Assembly (NCBI GenBank): GCA_016219375.1
Contig: JACRNC010000021.1
Span: 1 to 64,000 of the forward strand
Direction of reading: 5' to 3'
From: Burkholderiales bacterium
GTDB lineage: Bacteria > Pseudomonadota > Gammaproteobacteria > Burkholderiales > Burkholderiaceae_C
Length of the DNA: 64,000 nucleotides
Below the pieces are notes generated by a model. That model saw only the letters and a list, made by a program, of their open reading frames with translations, was not told where the DNA came from and did not search any database. Below, one piece after another: positions 8,853-18,086 of the stretch (positions are counted from its first letter, which is position 1; each line of letters opens with the position of its first letter). The position numbers and the translations under genes were made by a program.

Positions 8853-10121
8853 TCAATGCACCCCAGCCTTGGCTGGCGCTGGCCAATCGCTGAAGAAGGG
8901 CACGGCGCCGTAGCGGCCGGCCAGGTAGCCGCGCTCCCATGCCTCTTGCTTGCGGGGGCTGAAGTCGGTCAGCGGGTACAGGCGGGTGGCTTGGTCGGCA
9001 TCCTTTTCGGTGAACCAGATTTGGTCGCGCCGGAAGAGGGTGTGGTCCAGCAGCGAGGTGTCGTGGGTGCTGAAGATCAGCTGCGCGCCGTTGGGATTGA
9101 GCTCGGGCGTCTGGAACATGGTGACCAGGCGCCGCACCAGCAGGGTGTGCAGGCTGCTGTCCAGTTCGTCCACCACCAGCACGCGCCCGTCACGCAGGCA
9201 ATCCAACACCGGCGCGATCAGGCCGTACAGGCGCTGCGTGCCTTCGGACTCGTCATGCAACTCGAACTTGGCGGAGCCCTTGGGCGTGCTGTGCTCGAAC
9301 ACCGGCATCAAGAACTCACGCTCTTCCTGGCTGGCTTGCAGGCCACTGGCGCTCATCACCCATTGGGCCTGCACGCCCTTGCGGGGGACCGCCTGAACGT
9401 CGGCGATGGAGATGTCGGCGGCGGACAGGAACTCGCGGATCGAGGCCCGCCCTTGTTCTGTGGCCAGCAGCGCCGTGGTGAAGTCGGGCAACACGGCGGC
9501 GCCGGCGGGCAGGAACGCGATGTTGCGGACGATCCAGTTGAACACCGGGCTGAGCTGCTCGCTGTTGAGCTGGGCGGCCATGGACAAGAAAAGGGCGTTG
9601 GGGCGCGTGCTGTCCTGCCACAGCTTCCGAGGACCGGTGAGGTAGGCGCTGAACTCGTAGTCGTATCCATCACCATCGTTGTGTTGCCGGCTGAAAAGCT
9701 GAGTCGGCTTGCTGCTTCGATAGACCAGCAGCGACTCGCTGACGATGCGCTGTGGCGTCATCGCGAACGCGTACTGGTGCCGCACGCCCGACAGCAGGAA
9801 GGTGATCTCAAACTCGGTGGGCTGGTGGGCTGTGGCCGGGTCCAGCTTGAAGGGCTGCACGTTGTAGGTTTGGCCCGGCTGGATGACCGTGGCCGACTCG
9901 GCCACCACGGCGCGCATGTAGTCCAGCGCGCGCAGCAAGCTGGACTTGCCACTGGCGTTGGGCCCGTAGACCACCACAGTGCGCAAGGCGTGGGGCGCTG
10001 ACTTCAGCCCGGTGGATGCCAGGTGCGTTGCAGCCAGTTCCTTGTCGCCAGACGCGATCAGGTTCAGGGCCTGCTCGTCGCGGATTGAACGGTAGTTCTG
10101 AACCCGGAATTCAAGCAACAT
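8853..10121 (-). CDS. AAA15-family ATPase (RloA/AbiLi-like)
   Basis: A 422-residue SMC/OLD-like ATPase. VYGPNASGKSSLL (Walker A, residues 53-60) follows the usual LLEFRVQNYRSIRDEQ start of AAA15 proteins. VLVVDELDSSLHTLL is the Walker B/D-loop segment and IFSTHD is the later histidine switch. Start ATG 10121 is preceded by GAGGAG with 7 bases spacing, which decides against an ATG ten codons upstream. It is paired with the RloB-like gene, as in RloAB and AbiL systems, where the ATPase is thought to sense phage or control the effector. A 138-bp gap separates it from the DUF4391 gene, so rloAB may have its own promoter. Confidence 0.85.
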   Translation of the reverse strand: MLLEFRVQNYRSIRDEQALNLIASGDKELAATHLASTGLKSAPHALRTVVVYGPNASGKSSLLRALDYMRAVVAESATVIQPGQTYNVQPFKLDPATAHQPTEFEITFLLSGVRHQYAFAMTPQRIVSESLLVYRSSKPTQLFSRQHNDGDGYDYEFSAYLTGPRKLWQDSTRPNALFLSMAAQLNSEQLSPVFNWIVRNIAFLPAGAAVLPDFTTALLATEQGRASIREFLSAADISIADVQAVPRKGVQAQWVMSASGLQASQEEREFLMPVFEHSTPKGSAKFELHDESEGTQRLYGLIAPVLDCLRDGRVLVVDELDSSLHTLLVRRLVTMFQTPELNPNGAQLIFSTHDTSLLDHTLFRRDQIWFTEKDADQATRLYPLTDFSPRKQEAWERGYLAGRYGAVPFFSDWPAPAKAGVH

Positions 10122-10147
10122 GACCCATCTCCTCATGAACAAGGAGT

Positions 10148-10249
10148 TCATTCTTGCAGAAAATGTTCAAGATAGGCATCAATATTCGGTGAAGAATTGC
10201 GGATGTTCCCCCTAGCAACACTACGGGTCCAACCCTGGGTCCGCGCCAT
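10148..10249 (-). CDS. Possible 33-residue small ORF or gene-tail remnant
   Basis: The 138-bp gap between the DUF4391 gene and the ATPase contains an ATG-started frame of 33 codons whose end reads NSSPNIDAYLEHFLQE. The composition is like a real protein C-terminus (helical, no shadow-type Arg/Pro bias). It may be the tail of a gene lost when rloAB was inserted, or a small leader peptide. No family is recognised and no clear ribosome-binding site is seen. Confidence 0.25.
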   Translation of the reverse strand: MARTQGWTRSVARGNIRNSSPNIDAYLEHFLQE

Positions 10250-10259
10250 CGCGGTGCGT

Positions 10260-11084
10260 TCATAGCTGCGCACGGGCCGCTCTCAGGCGGGCATCCAGCC
10301 GTTGTAGTTCCAGATTCAGGTCCACTTGCTTGGCGATCTGTCGTTCCTTGGCGGCCAGGCTACGCAGGCGTGCCGCTTCTTGTTCCAGTCGTTGGCAGGC
10401 TCGCAGCGCGTCACGCTGGGCGGCGGCTGCGGCGGGGCCGCTGGGCAGGCGGAAGTTGCCGGTCAGGCGGGCGGCCTCTGCAGCGGTCAGGCAGTCCATC
10501 CAGCCCTGGTACAGGGCCATCAGGTCTCGATGGGGCTGGCGGTCCAGTGCCAGCGCCTCCAGCAGCGGGGCCACCACGGATGCGGCGGCGCTATCGGTGC
10601 CGAGCAGCTCGGATCGGACCAGCTCACCGTCGAGCACCACCTTGCCCGCTTCGTTTTGGGCAGCGCGCTTGTGCGCGAGGCTGAGGGCGAGCTGGGTCGG
10701 CGGCGTCGGCGTCGAGTCCTCGGACGCTGCTGCGGCGCCCGGCGTCAGCGCTTGGATCAGCAGCACGGGGTAGGGCACTGCCCGGTGCACCAGCTCGGCC
10801 AACCGCAGCCACTGCGATGCCTTGCCATGGGTGGCACGCACCTGCACGCTGAGCACGGCCACTTCCAGGTACTCGCGCCCGTCGGCACGGTGCTCCGGGA
10901 TGGCCACGGTGCCGGGCTTCAGCGCAGCGATCCACTGCAGCTCCTCGATGCCGTCGGTCAGCAGGCGCCGGTCGGCCGCCGTCGGCGCGCCGTGCTCGGC
11001 CAGCATCTTCTTGGGCACGCGCTGGTCCACCCGGCAGGATGCGGGCAGGCGGAGTGCCTCGACCAGCTCGGCAACGCCCAGCAC
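10260..11084 (-). CDS. DUF4391 domain-containing protein
   Basis: A 274-residue protein with the DUF4391 pattern: LPASCRVDQRVPKKMLAEHG near the N-terminus, DGIEELQWIAALKP, then LVHRAVPYPVLLI. The last ~60 residues (LEQEAARLRSLAAKERQ onward) are a charged helical, probably coiled-coil, tail. The GTG at 11084 is chosen because GGAGG ends 6 bases upstream and the protease stop is only 2 bp away. DUF4391 proteins recur beside SNF2-like helicases and type III Mod/Res genes. Their biochemical role is not established; a specificity or bridging subunit is a guess. Confidence 0.8.
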   Translation of the reverse strand: MLGVAELVEALRLPASCRVDQRVPKKMLAEHGAPTAADRRLLTDGIEELQWIAALKPGTVAIPEHRADGREYLEVAVLSVQVRATHGKASQWLRLAELVHRAVPYPVLLIQALTPGAAAASEDSTPTPPTQLALSLAHKRAAQNEAGKVVLDGELVRSELLGTDSAAASVVAPLLEALALDRQPHRDLMALYQGWMDCLTAAEAARLTGNFRLPSGPAAAAAQRDALRACQRLEQEAARLRSLAAKERQIAKQVDLNLELQRLDARLRAARAQL

Positions 11085-11086
11085 GG

Positions 11087-13417
11087 TCAGCCTCCGACGC
11101 GTGCGCGCGCACGCTGCTCGACGCGAGCCCGAAGGAGGGCTTGAATCTGCGCGTACAGACGCGATTGGACGTTGGCCCGGTCGGCAATGCTCACGCAAAG
11201 GGCGTAGGGCTCCAGGTCGTCGTTGACGGTCGACCAGGGGGCGTCTTGGCGGGTCACCACGATGAACAGCTGCCCGCGAGGGCGCTGCTTGAAGGTCCAG
11301 CGAGACACCTGCAGCGTGCCAGCCTGGCGTGCCTCGCCCGACAGCCAGCGGCTGTTGCTGCGTTCGGACATCCCCTCGTCGCGGTTGCGCTGAAAGGCCG
11401 CTGCCACTTCGTCCAGATTGTTGGCCACGACCAGATTGAACTTCAGCTTGGTCATGCGATAGTCCAGCCGCGTGGTTCGCACCACGGGGCTGTAGGCCAG
11501 GGCAACGGTCACCTCCCGAGTGCGTCGCCCGCCTTCCCAGAATTCGTCCGGGATGGGGACCGCGTAGAACTGGCAGCGGTCGTTGCCGATCTGCTCTTCG
11601 CAGATCAGCGACACGACGTTGTCGAGCGACTGCTCCAACGCATGGTCGTTGATGCAACCGTAGCCGACCAGGCGCGTGAGCTTCTCGCGGCCTTCGGCGT
11701 TGTCGTTGGGGTTGAGCAGGGGGACCGATGGGTCAGGCCACTTGGCATGGGCGCCCAGCAGCGCGCGCAGCAAGTTGTGGCTGGCGCCGGGCACGCGGCG
11801 CAGCAGCTTGGCCGCCCGGTGGGCAACCGCTGGCGCGGCGAAGCTGGTGCCGACCTCTTCCCTGAAGGCGTGGCCGCCGGCAAAGCCGCCGTTCGTCGTG
11901 ACGACGCCAAGTCCACGATAGGTGGTGCGGCCGGTCAGCCGAACAACTGCCAGGTTGCCGGCATGCTCCACAAAGTCGGGCTTGATGGCACCGTTGACGG
12001 TCGGGCCCGACCTTGTGAGGGGGAAGGGGTGGCCTGTGCGGGCGATGGGCCTATCCTCGATGAGTTCCGGGCGCTGCTGCTGGCCGCGTGTGGCCTCATG
12101 GCGGGCAAGGCCTCCCACCGTCAAAGCGTTCAGCGCCGTGGCGGGGTCTACCAAGCGCGCCCGGTCCTCCAGCAAGTAGTCGGGGAACGATGCCAGTGGA
12201 TCGGCGGGTAGGCCGTCCAGAGAGAGATTCCCGGTAGACACGACGAACACGACACCCAGCTCCCGCGTAAGGCGGTCCAGCGTGTAGGCCAGTCCTCGCA
12301 CATGCCCACCGGCGTAGACCTTGTTCAAGTCGCCATAGCTGAGATTGAAGACTCGGCAGCCGAAGCCAGCGTGCAGGTCTCGGACCGCGCGCTCGACGGC
12401 GTTCTCGACGAATTCTGTTTGGTCGTCACCGTCATGGTTGAACACCCGCCCGGATACCAGGAAGAGGCTGGGCACGAACTCGCCGCTGGCGATTGCGGCT
12501 TCAATGTCACCGTACAAGGCAAGCCCGGCGACTGAGGTGCCATGCCACGGATCAGCGTCGTCCGGGCTGCGATGCGGCAGCACGTAGCCTTGGGCATGGC
12601 CGACCGCCGGAGCAAGCAGCGGCTGGCCGGTAACGAGCCCGGCATCCAGCACGGCGATCCGGGGTGCCTGAGCGTCGGGCTGCGCGGGAGGCGGAAAGCG
12701 GTTCACGTCCGCAGCAACGGTACCAACGGCCACGCCCCAGCGCGGCGGCAGATCTACTGTCCGCGCATCTCGGTAACGAAGCACTTGTTCCGCTGCTTGA
12801 CGGCTACAGCGCAGGCGCACCATGAGCAACGACGCGGAGAAAACCGTGTCGATGATTTCCGCTCCTAGCTCCCCGGCGAAGGCCGTGAAGGATTCCATCG
12901 TGGACTGCCGGCGAGCCGGCTGCTCCTGCGGCCAGAGCTCGACATCCAACGTGCAGAGGCCGTCTTGCGGCAGGCCCTGTTCGGCGAGTGCCGCGCCAGT
13001 CCTATCTTCGGGTGTCCAGTGCTCGAACGCGTCGATGACGAACAGCAGCTCTTTGCGCGTCACTCGCCCGTCACGTGCCAGCGTCGCAAGCCGCTCTTCG
13101 ACCAGGTTCAGCGCTGCCGCCGTGGCAAACGCGAGAACGACCTCGTGCCCCTCCTGGCTGACAACCTCCAGCCCATCGATAAGGTTGAAGTCGGGAAGCT
13201 GCCGCTCGCCCTCGCGCAGGCGGATCTTCAGCAGCTTGCGGTCGTCAAATCCACCTAGGTCCTCATTTGCTGCGACTTCGCGCACTGCGCGAAAGCTCCG
13301 AAGCAAGGCATTGCCGTGGCCTCTAGGGTCCGCAGGCGCAGGTGCGCCGAAGCCGCGGGGCCGATGCCGTTCGGTGACAGGAGACTCTTTTTCTAGTCGC
13401 AGGTGCTCATATGCCAT
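11087..13417 (-). CDS. Subtilisin-like (S8) serine protease, IetS type
   Basis: A 776-residue S8 peptidase. The triad is visible: Asp258 in AVLDAG, His292 in HGTSVAGLA and Ser525 in GTSFAAPA, with Asn396 in STGN as oxyanion residue. About 250 residues precede the catalytic domain and a ~180-residue C-terminal domain follows. There is no signal peptide, so it acts in the cytoplasm. A protease of this kind directly after an AAA+ ATPase matches IetAS, known from plasmid incompatibility/entry exclusion and later shown to protect against phage. It starts 21 bp after the ATPase stop with GGGAGG 8 bases upstream of ATG 13417. All catalytic residues are present, so activity is likely. Confidence 0.85.
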   Translation of the reverse strand: MAYEHLRLEKESPVTERHRPRGFGAPAPADPRGHGNALLRSFRAVREVAANEDLGGFDDRKLLKIRLREGERQLPDFNLIDGLEVVSQEGHEVVLAFATAAALNLVEERLATLARDGRVTRKELLFVIDAFEHWTPEDRTGAALAEQGLPQDGLCTLDVELWPQEQPARRQSTMESFTAFAGELGAEIIDTVFSASLLMVRLRCSRQAAEQVLRYRDARTVDLPPRWGVAVGTVAADVNRFPPPAQPDAQAPRIAVLDAGLVTGQPLLAPAVGHAQGYVLPHRSPDDADPWHGTSVAGLALYGDIEAAIASGEFVPSLFLVSGRVFNHDGDDQTEFVENAVERAVRDLHAGFGCRVFNLSYGDLNKVYAGGHVRGLAYTLDRLTRELGVVFVVSTGNLSLDGLPADPLASFPDYLLEDRARLVDPATALNALTVGGLARHEATRGQQQRPELIEDRPIARTGHPFPLTRSGPTVNGAIKPDFVEHAGNLAVVRLTGRTTYRGLGVVTTNGGFAGGHAFREEVGTSFAAPAVAHRAAKLLRRVPGASHNLLRALLGAHAKWPDPSVPLLNPNDNAEGREKLTRLVGYGCINDHALEQSLDNVVSLICEEQIGNDRCQFYAVPIPDEFWEGGRRTREVTVALAYSPVVRTTRLDYRMTKLKFNLVVANNLDEVAAAFQRNRDEGMSERSNSRWLSGEARQAGTLQVSRWTFKQRPRGQLFIVVTRQDAPWSTVNDDLEPYALCVSIADRANVQSRLYAQIQALLRARVEQRARARVGG

Positions 13418-13438
13418 CCAGTTGCCTCCCTAGGCCGC

Positions 13439-14425
13439 TCAGTGGGGTTGTTGGTATTCCTTCGCCAGCGCAGCCTCTAGGTGAGCCTTGGCGAGGAACT
13501 CACGATTGGACAGGACCATGTCCTTGACGGCGCGGCGAAGCACGCGCTCGATGTCCGCGTGAGACAGACCTTTGAAGAGCGCGGCGATCTTCGAGTCGTC
13601 GGTCTCGAAGTTCCGGCGCACGCCGGACAGCTTCAGGGCCAGCAGGCGCTTGGCCTGCTCCAGGTTCGGGGGCTCGAAGCGGATGACCTCGTCGAAGCGA
13701 CGCCACACTGCCTTGTCGAGCAGGGTCTCGTAGTTCGTCGTCGCAATCAGGATGCTGGAGCCACGGTACCCGTCCATCATTTGCAGCACGGCGTTGACGG
13801 AGCGCTTCAGCTCGCCGTGGTCATCGCTGGCGCCGCGATCCTTGCTCAGGGCGTCGAACTCGTCGAAGAGCGCTACCACGGGACGCACCGACACGTAGTC
13901 GAAGACCTTGCGCAAGTTGGCTGAGGTCTCGCCCAGTAGCGAGGAGATGACGGAGTCCAGGCGAACGACCACCAGCGGCAATTCGAGCGCGCTGGCGATG
14001 ACCTCGGCGGCGAGCGTCTTGCCGCAGCCAGGTGGGCCGCAGAACAGCAGGCGCTGGGCCGGCTGCAGCCCGTGGGCCAGCAGCACGTCGCCGCGTCGAT
14101 GCTCCATCAGCACCTCGTCCAACGCCGACTGCGCGCCGTCGCCGAGCACGATGTCGCTTTCGTCGCGGACGGCTGGCCGCTCTTCGACCAGGGCCAGGCC
14201 GCTGTCCTTATTGATGGGCAGTTCCTTGGCGGGCAGCAGCCGCAGGTGGCCCCGGCCAGAGTTGGCCCGTTCGCCGTACAGCAGCAGTTCCAGGTCATTG
14301 GCGAGCAAGTGATGCTTCTTCTCGCGTTCTTCACGGATGACGGCCTCCGAGGCAGCCTTGAACCCGTCGGAGTCCCCCTCGATGCCGGCCTTGATCAACT
14401 GCCTGAGTAGCTTTGCGTTGGACAT
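13439..14425 (-). CDS. AAA+ ATPase, IetA type
   Basis: A 328-residue AAA+ ATPase with Walker A GPPGCGKT at 130-137, Walker B ALFDEFDA at about 185-192, a sensor ATTNYE and an arginine-finger region (AVWRRFDEVIRF). About 100 residues precede the ATPase core. In IetAS-type defence the ATPase is the partner and probable activator of the serine protease encoded next. ATG 14425 has AGGTGA just upstream and lies 3 bp after the helicase stop, so the three genes are tightly coupled. Confidence 0.85.
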   Translation of the reverse strand: MSNAKLLRQLIKAGIEGDSDGFKAASEAVIREEREKKHHLLANDLELLLYGERANSGRGHLRLLPAKELPINKDSGLALVEERPAVRDESDIVLGDGAQSALDEVLMEHRRGDVLLAHGLQPAQRLLFCGPPGCGKTLAAEVIASALELPLVVVRLDSVISSLLGETSANLRKVFDYVSVRPVVALFDEFDALSKDRGASDDHGELKRSVNAVLQMMDGYRGSSILIATTNYETLLDKAVWRRFDEVIRFEPPNLEQAKRLLALKLSGVRRNFETDDSKIAALFKGLSHADIERVLRRAVKDMVLSNREFLAKAHLEAALAKEYQQPH

Positions 14426-14428
14426 GCT

Positions 14429-17400
14429 TCACCTGTCCTTGTCTGAGTGTTCGTTCCTTGGGCCCCTGCCCGCGTCAGCAGGCAGGACCACCATGAATGC
14501 CAGTACCTCGAAGTCACCGGCCCCGGCGAACTCGCCCTTCATGGCGTGCGTGCCGCCGGGCGAGAACAAGCTGGCGACGGCGCGCTCTTCGGCCTTTCCG
14601 ACCACTGAAGCCACGGCCGAGGCCAGCAGCTTCTGGGCGTGCCGCATGTCCTCGCCTTGGCGGGTCAGCTTGTCGTGGCGGCTGCTGGCGCCCAGGTCGG
14701 GCAGCTCGCGGCCCAGCGCCAGGCGCTTGAGGCGGTCCAGGATGCGCTTGGCCTGAGGGTAGGCGAGCACCGTGGTGCCGTCGTCGCCCACATGGGCCAG
14801 GTAGATCGGCGCCAGTGGGTAGTCGCCGGATCCGGCGCCGGCTGGGGCCTTGCTTGCGCCAGCGCCCTCGGCCCGCAGGCAGAAGATGATGCCGGGCTCG
14901 ATGTCGGCGTCGATGCTGCTCGTGACGGCGTGCGCGCCCAGCGGCATGCCCTCCAGCACCGCCGGATGGTCGCGAAGGAACTGCGCGAGGTCGATGCGGA
15001 AGTCGGTCAGCGTCAGGTCGGTGATCGAGACCCCGCTGCTCAGGTCTTCCATGTCGATGACGGAGTCCTGCAGCTTCAAGAGCTGCTTGCGGCGGTACTC
15101 CAGGTCGTTCATCGGGTCGCCGGACTGTTGCTCGATGAGGTTCTCCTCACCGGTGGCCGACACGTCCAGCAGCACCATGCGCCCGCTGACGCGCTGCTCC
15201 AGATTGATGTACTCGTCGAGCGCGATGTTCGGCCAGAAGTTGACCAGCTGGATGCTGCGGTTGGGCGAGCCGATTCGGTCGATCCGGCCGAAGCGCTGGA
15301 TGATGCGGACCGGGTTCCAGTGGATGTCGTAGTTGATGAGCCAGTCGCAGTCCTGCAGGTTCTGGCCCTCAGAGATGCAGTCGGTCGCAATCAGCAGGTC
15401 TATCTCGCCTTCACCGGCCATGTCGGCCGGGCGCTCTTTGGCGCGGGGCGCGAAGGCCGACAGCACGCTGCTCATGCTCTTGCGCAGGCCGGGCAGTGTG
15501 GTCTGGATGCCGGCGCTGCCGGTGACCAGGGCGGCGTCGATGCCCAGCGTGGCCTTGGCCCACGGCGCCAGGTTGGCGTAGAGGTACTGGGCGGTGTCCG
15601 AGAACGCCGTGAAGACGATGATCTTGCGGTTGCCGTCGTTGATGGGGTGGCGGCACTTGTCCTCCACCATCTCGCGCAGTTTGGCGAGCTTCGCGTCGCG
15701 CGCGGCATCCACCTGCTGAGCAGCGGCCAACAACGTGTCGAGGCGGTTGCGGTCCTCCACCAGATCCTGCCGCCACCGGATGAGGTCCACGTCGCCCAGC
15801 AGCACCTTCACCTTGCGGCCCACCAGCAGCGCCTCGAAGGCGGGGTCGTCGATGTCCACGTCGGCAATGTCCAGCTCTTCGATGCCGTCGCCGTTAGCGG
15901 CCTGGTCGGCATGCTGCTCGATCTGCGCGAGCACAGCCTCCACGTCGCGGAGTTGCCGTTGCAGCGTCAGCGCGAACGACGACACCGCGCTCTCCATGCG
16001 CTTGAGCACGTTCACCCGCAGCAGGTGGATGAGGCTTTCCTCGCGGTCGGCCTGGCGGAAGAAGCTCTCGCCGCCCCGGATCTCGGTGCTGTACTTGGCG
16101 TCGTAGGCGGCCTGCTTGTGCGGCAGCACGTAGCGCAGCGGAGCGTAGGCGGCCAGGTTCAGGCGCCGGATCTCCAGGTTGATGTCCTTGATGGCGCGGA
16201 ACTGGCCCGCGCGGTCCACGTCGGCCTTGATGTTGATGGGCGGCCGGCGGTCTGGAAAGCGGCCGGTCTCCTGCGTGCCGTAGTACTTCTGGATGTGCCG
16301 GCGTGACCGTGCAATGGTCAGGTGGTCCAGCAGGGTGAAGTAGTCGAAGCCCAGCATCTCCACCAGGCGGCTGGGGGTGCGCTCTGTCTCTTCAAGTCCG
16401 AGCCAGCGGTTGAACTGAATCTGCGCCTTGCGCGTGGTTTGCTGGATGCTTTCGATGCCGTAGTCGGCCAGCGCCGTGTCGTCGCCTTCGGTGGCGAAGG
16501 CGATCTGGTTGCGCAGGTCGGTCAGCCGGTTGTTCACCGGGGTGGCCGACAGCATCAGCACCCGGGTCTTGACCCCTTCCCGGATGATCTTGCGCATCAG
16601 CCGGTCGTAGCGCGTCTCGGTGCCTTGCCGGGGCGACTTCTTGTTGCGGAAGTTGTGGCTCTCGTCGATGACGACCAGGTCGTAATTGCCCCAGTTCACA
16701 TGGGACAGGTCGATGTCGCCCGAATGGCCGCCGTCGCGCGAGAGGTCGGTGTGGTTCAACACGTCGTAGTTGAACCGGTCCGCTGCCAGGATGTTGCGCT
16801 TGTCGTTGGCCTTGTAGAGGGTCCAGTTGTCGCGCAGGCGCTTGGGAGCCAGAACCAGCACCCGGTCGTTGCGCAGCTCGTGGTACTTGATGACGGCAAG
16901 GGCCTCCAAGGTCTTACCCAGCCCCACGCTGTCCGCAATGATGCAGCCGCCAAAGCGCGCCAGCTTGTCGATGGCGCCGACCACGCCATCCCGCTGGAAC
17001 TTGAACAGCTTCTTCCAGACTACCGTGTTGCGGATGCCGGTGGCCGACTTGACGATGCGCTCCTCGTCCAGCGCATCCTCGCGGCCGCCGAACAGGTGGT
17101 TCAACATCAGCGCGTAGATCGCGAGCGGCGCTCGGTGTTCGCCGATGGACTTCAGTTGGTCGAGCAGTGCCTGTCGCGCGGCATCGGCCGACTCAGTGGC
17201 CGACGGCAGCGTCTCCCATTGCTGGTCGAACCATTGGGCCAGCATGGCGGCTTCTGCAGCGCTCTCCGAGGCTTGCGTCAGGCTCAGCGGGTTGCCGGGC
17301 GTCAGACCCAGCCCCTCCGTGCTCATGGCAACCGAGCCCATGACGACTTGCTTGGGTGTGCCCTGCGCGTTGCGCAGCACGGCCGCGCCTTGCGGGATTC

Positions 17401-17704
17401 GGCCGGGTGCGCGCCGCACCTCCACCTCGCCCTGAAGCCATGCGGCGCACTGGTTTGCCAGCCATCGCGACTGCAGCCGGTTGCGGGCTGCGCGGTCGCC
17501 TTCGCCTCCCTGGATCTCCAGGTCTTGGCCTTCGCCCGGCAGGATGAGTTGCGTCCGGTACAGGCGGATCAGCGCGTCGCGCAGCTCGGCATAGGCATAA
17601 AGCGAGAACGTCGGCGTCATCAACGCTAGCGAGTGGCCCGCGCCGAGTTGCGGCTGCAGCAGGTCAATGGTTCGGTCCAAGCCGCGGTTCTGTATCAGCC
17701 TCAA
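14429..17704 (-). CDS. SNF2-like helicase with PLD-like N-terminal region
   Basis: A 1091-residue helicase-related protein and the first gene of the defence operon. The N-terminal ~130 residues end in VVMGSVAMSTEGLGL, resembling the GSxNxT part of a phospholipase-D-like nuclease domain, but no full HxK motif is seen, so it may be inactive. The SNF2/SF2 core follows: ADSVGLGKT (to residue 265), VVIDESH (347-350), MLSATPVNN, then IATDCISEGQNLQ and QRFGRIDRIG in the C-terminal lobe. The start is a TTG at 17704 with GGAGG 9 bases upstream. It is likely a DNA translocase in the restriction complex, inferred from its partners. Confidence 0.82.
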   Translation of the reverse strand: MRLIQNRGLDRTIDLLQPQLGAGHSLALMTPTFSLYAYAELRDALIRLYRTQLILPGEGQDLEIQGGEGDRAARNRLQSRWLANQCAAWLQGEVEVRRAPGRIPQGAAVLRNAQGTPKQVVMGSVAMSTEGLGLTPGNPLSLTQASESAAEAAMLAQWFDQQWETLPSATESADAARQALLDQLKSIGEHRAPLAIYALMLNHLFGGREDALDEERIVKSATGIRNTVVWKKLFKFQRDGVVGAIDKLARFGGCIIADSVGLGKTLEALAVIKYHELRNDRVLVLAPKRLRDNWTLYKANDKRNILAADRFNYDVLNHTDLSRDGGHSGDIDLSHVNWGNYDLVVIDESHNFRNKKSPRQGTETRYDRLMRKIIREGVKTRVLMLSATPVNNRLTDLRNQIAFATEGDDTALADYGIESIQQTTRKAQIQFNRWLGLEETERTPSRLVEMLGFDYFTLLDHLTIARSRRHIQKYYGTQETGRFPDRRPPINIKADVDRAGQFRAIKDINLEIRRLNLAAYAPLRYVLPHKQAAYDAKYSTEIRGGESFFRQADREESLIHLLRVNVLKRMESAVSSFALTLQRQLRDVEAVLAQIEQHADQAANGDGIEELDIADVDIDDPAFEALLVGRKVKVLLGDVDLIRWRQDLVEDRNRLDTLLAAAQQVDAARDAKLAKLREMVEDKCRHPINDGNRKIIVFTAFSDTAQYLYANLAPWAKATLGIDAALVTGSAGIQTTLPGLRKSMSSVLSAFAPRAKERPADMAGEGEIDLLIATDCISEGQNLQDCDWLINYDIHWNPVRIIQRFGRIDRIGSPNRSIQLVNFWPNIALDEYINLEQRVSGRMVLLDVSATGEENLIEQQSGDPMNDLEYRRKQLLKLQDSVIDMEDLSSGVSITDLTLTDFRIDLAQFLRDHPAVLEGMPLGAHAVTSSIDADIEPGIIFCLRAEGAGASKAPAGAGSGDYPLAPIYLAHVGDDGTTVLAYPQAKRILDRLKRLALGRELPDLGASSRHDKLTRQGEDMRHAQKLLASAVASVVGKAEERAVASLFSPGGTHAMKGEFAGAGDFEVLAFMVVLPADAGRGPRNEHSDKDR

Positions 17705-18086
17705 AGAACAATTCCTCCCAAAGGCTCACGCAACTTGGACGGCAGAGCCTCGTCTCCCCAATCAAGACCGCCGTACAGCGCGACTTGACATGTTGGGCAC
17801 TGTGAACGAGTGTAATCACCGCATGTGCGCTCCCTCAAAGCGCTGGCAAGCCCATCCAGGAACGCCCCGCAGCGTTCCGGACGGCGGTTCAATGGCGGAT
17901 TCGAGGGCTGAAATTGCGCAGTAACTCCCGCAGTAACCATGCAGAGCCGAACTTCTCGAAGCCTTGATCCATGAGGCTTCGGCGCAACAGTTCAAGGGAC
18001 GCCGGCACCAATAAAGCTTCCGGATAGGTCCGGAAGCGTCCGAAAGGGCTAAGTGAATCAAGCACTTAGCTCTTTTTCTTGCCCGA
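17705..18086. other. Gap between defence operon and toxin fragment
   Basis: This stretch is where the promoter of the minus-strand defence operon should lie. I see no convincing promoter boxes. A short minus-strand frame (17701-17940) contains CGDYTRSQCPTC and overlaps the helicase start, but I recognise no family and do not call it. A near-perfect hairpin at 18016-18037 is listed separately. Confidence 0.4.
18016..18037. repeat. Perfect 9-bp inverted repeat with 4-base loop
   Basis: GCTTCCGGA, loop TAGG, TCCGGAAGC. Read on the minus strand it is followed by TTTATT, weakly terminator-like, but no minus-strand gene lies upstream to terminate. It could be an operator or a recombination scar at the border between the defence island and the toxin fragment. 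Confidence 0.5.

Noticed and set aside
17701-17940. Small minus-strand zinc-finger-like gene (CGDYTRSQCPTC)
   Set aside because: No known family or ribosome-binding site, and the remaining sequence looks noncoding.
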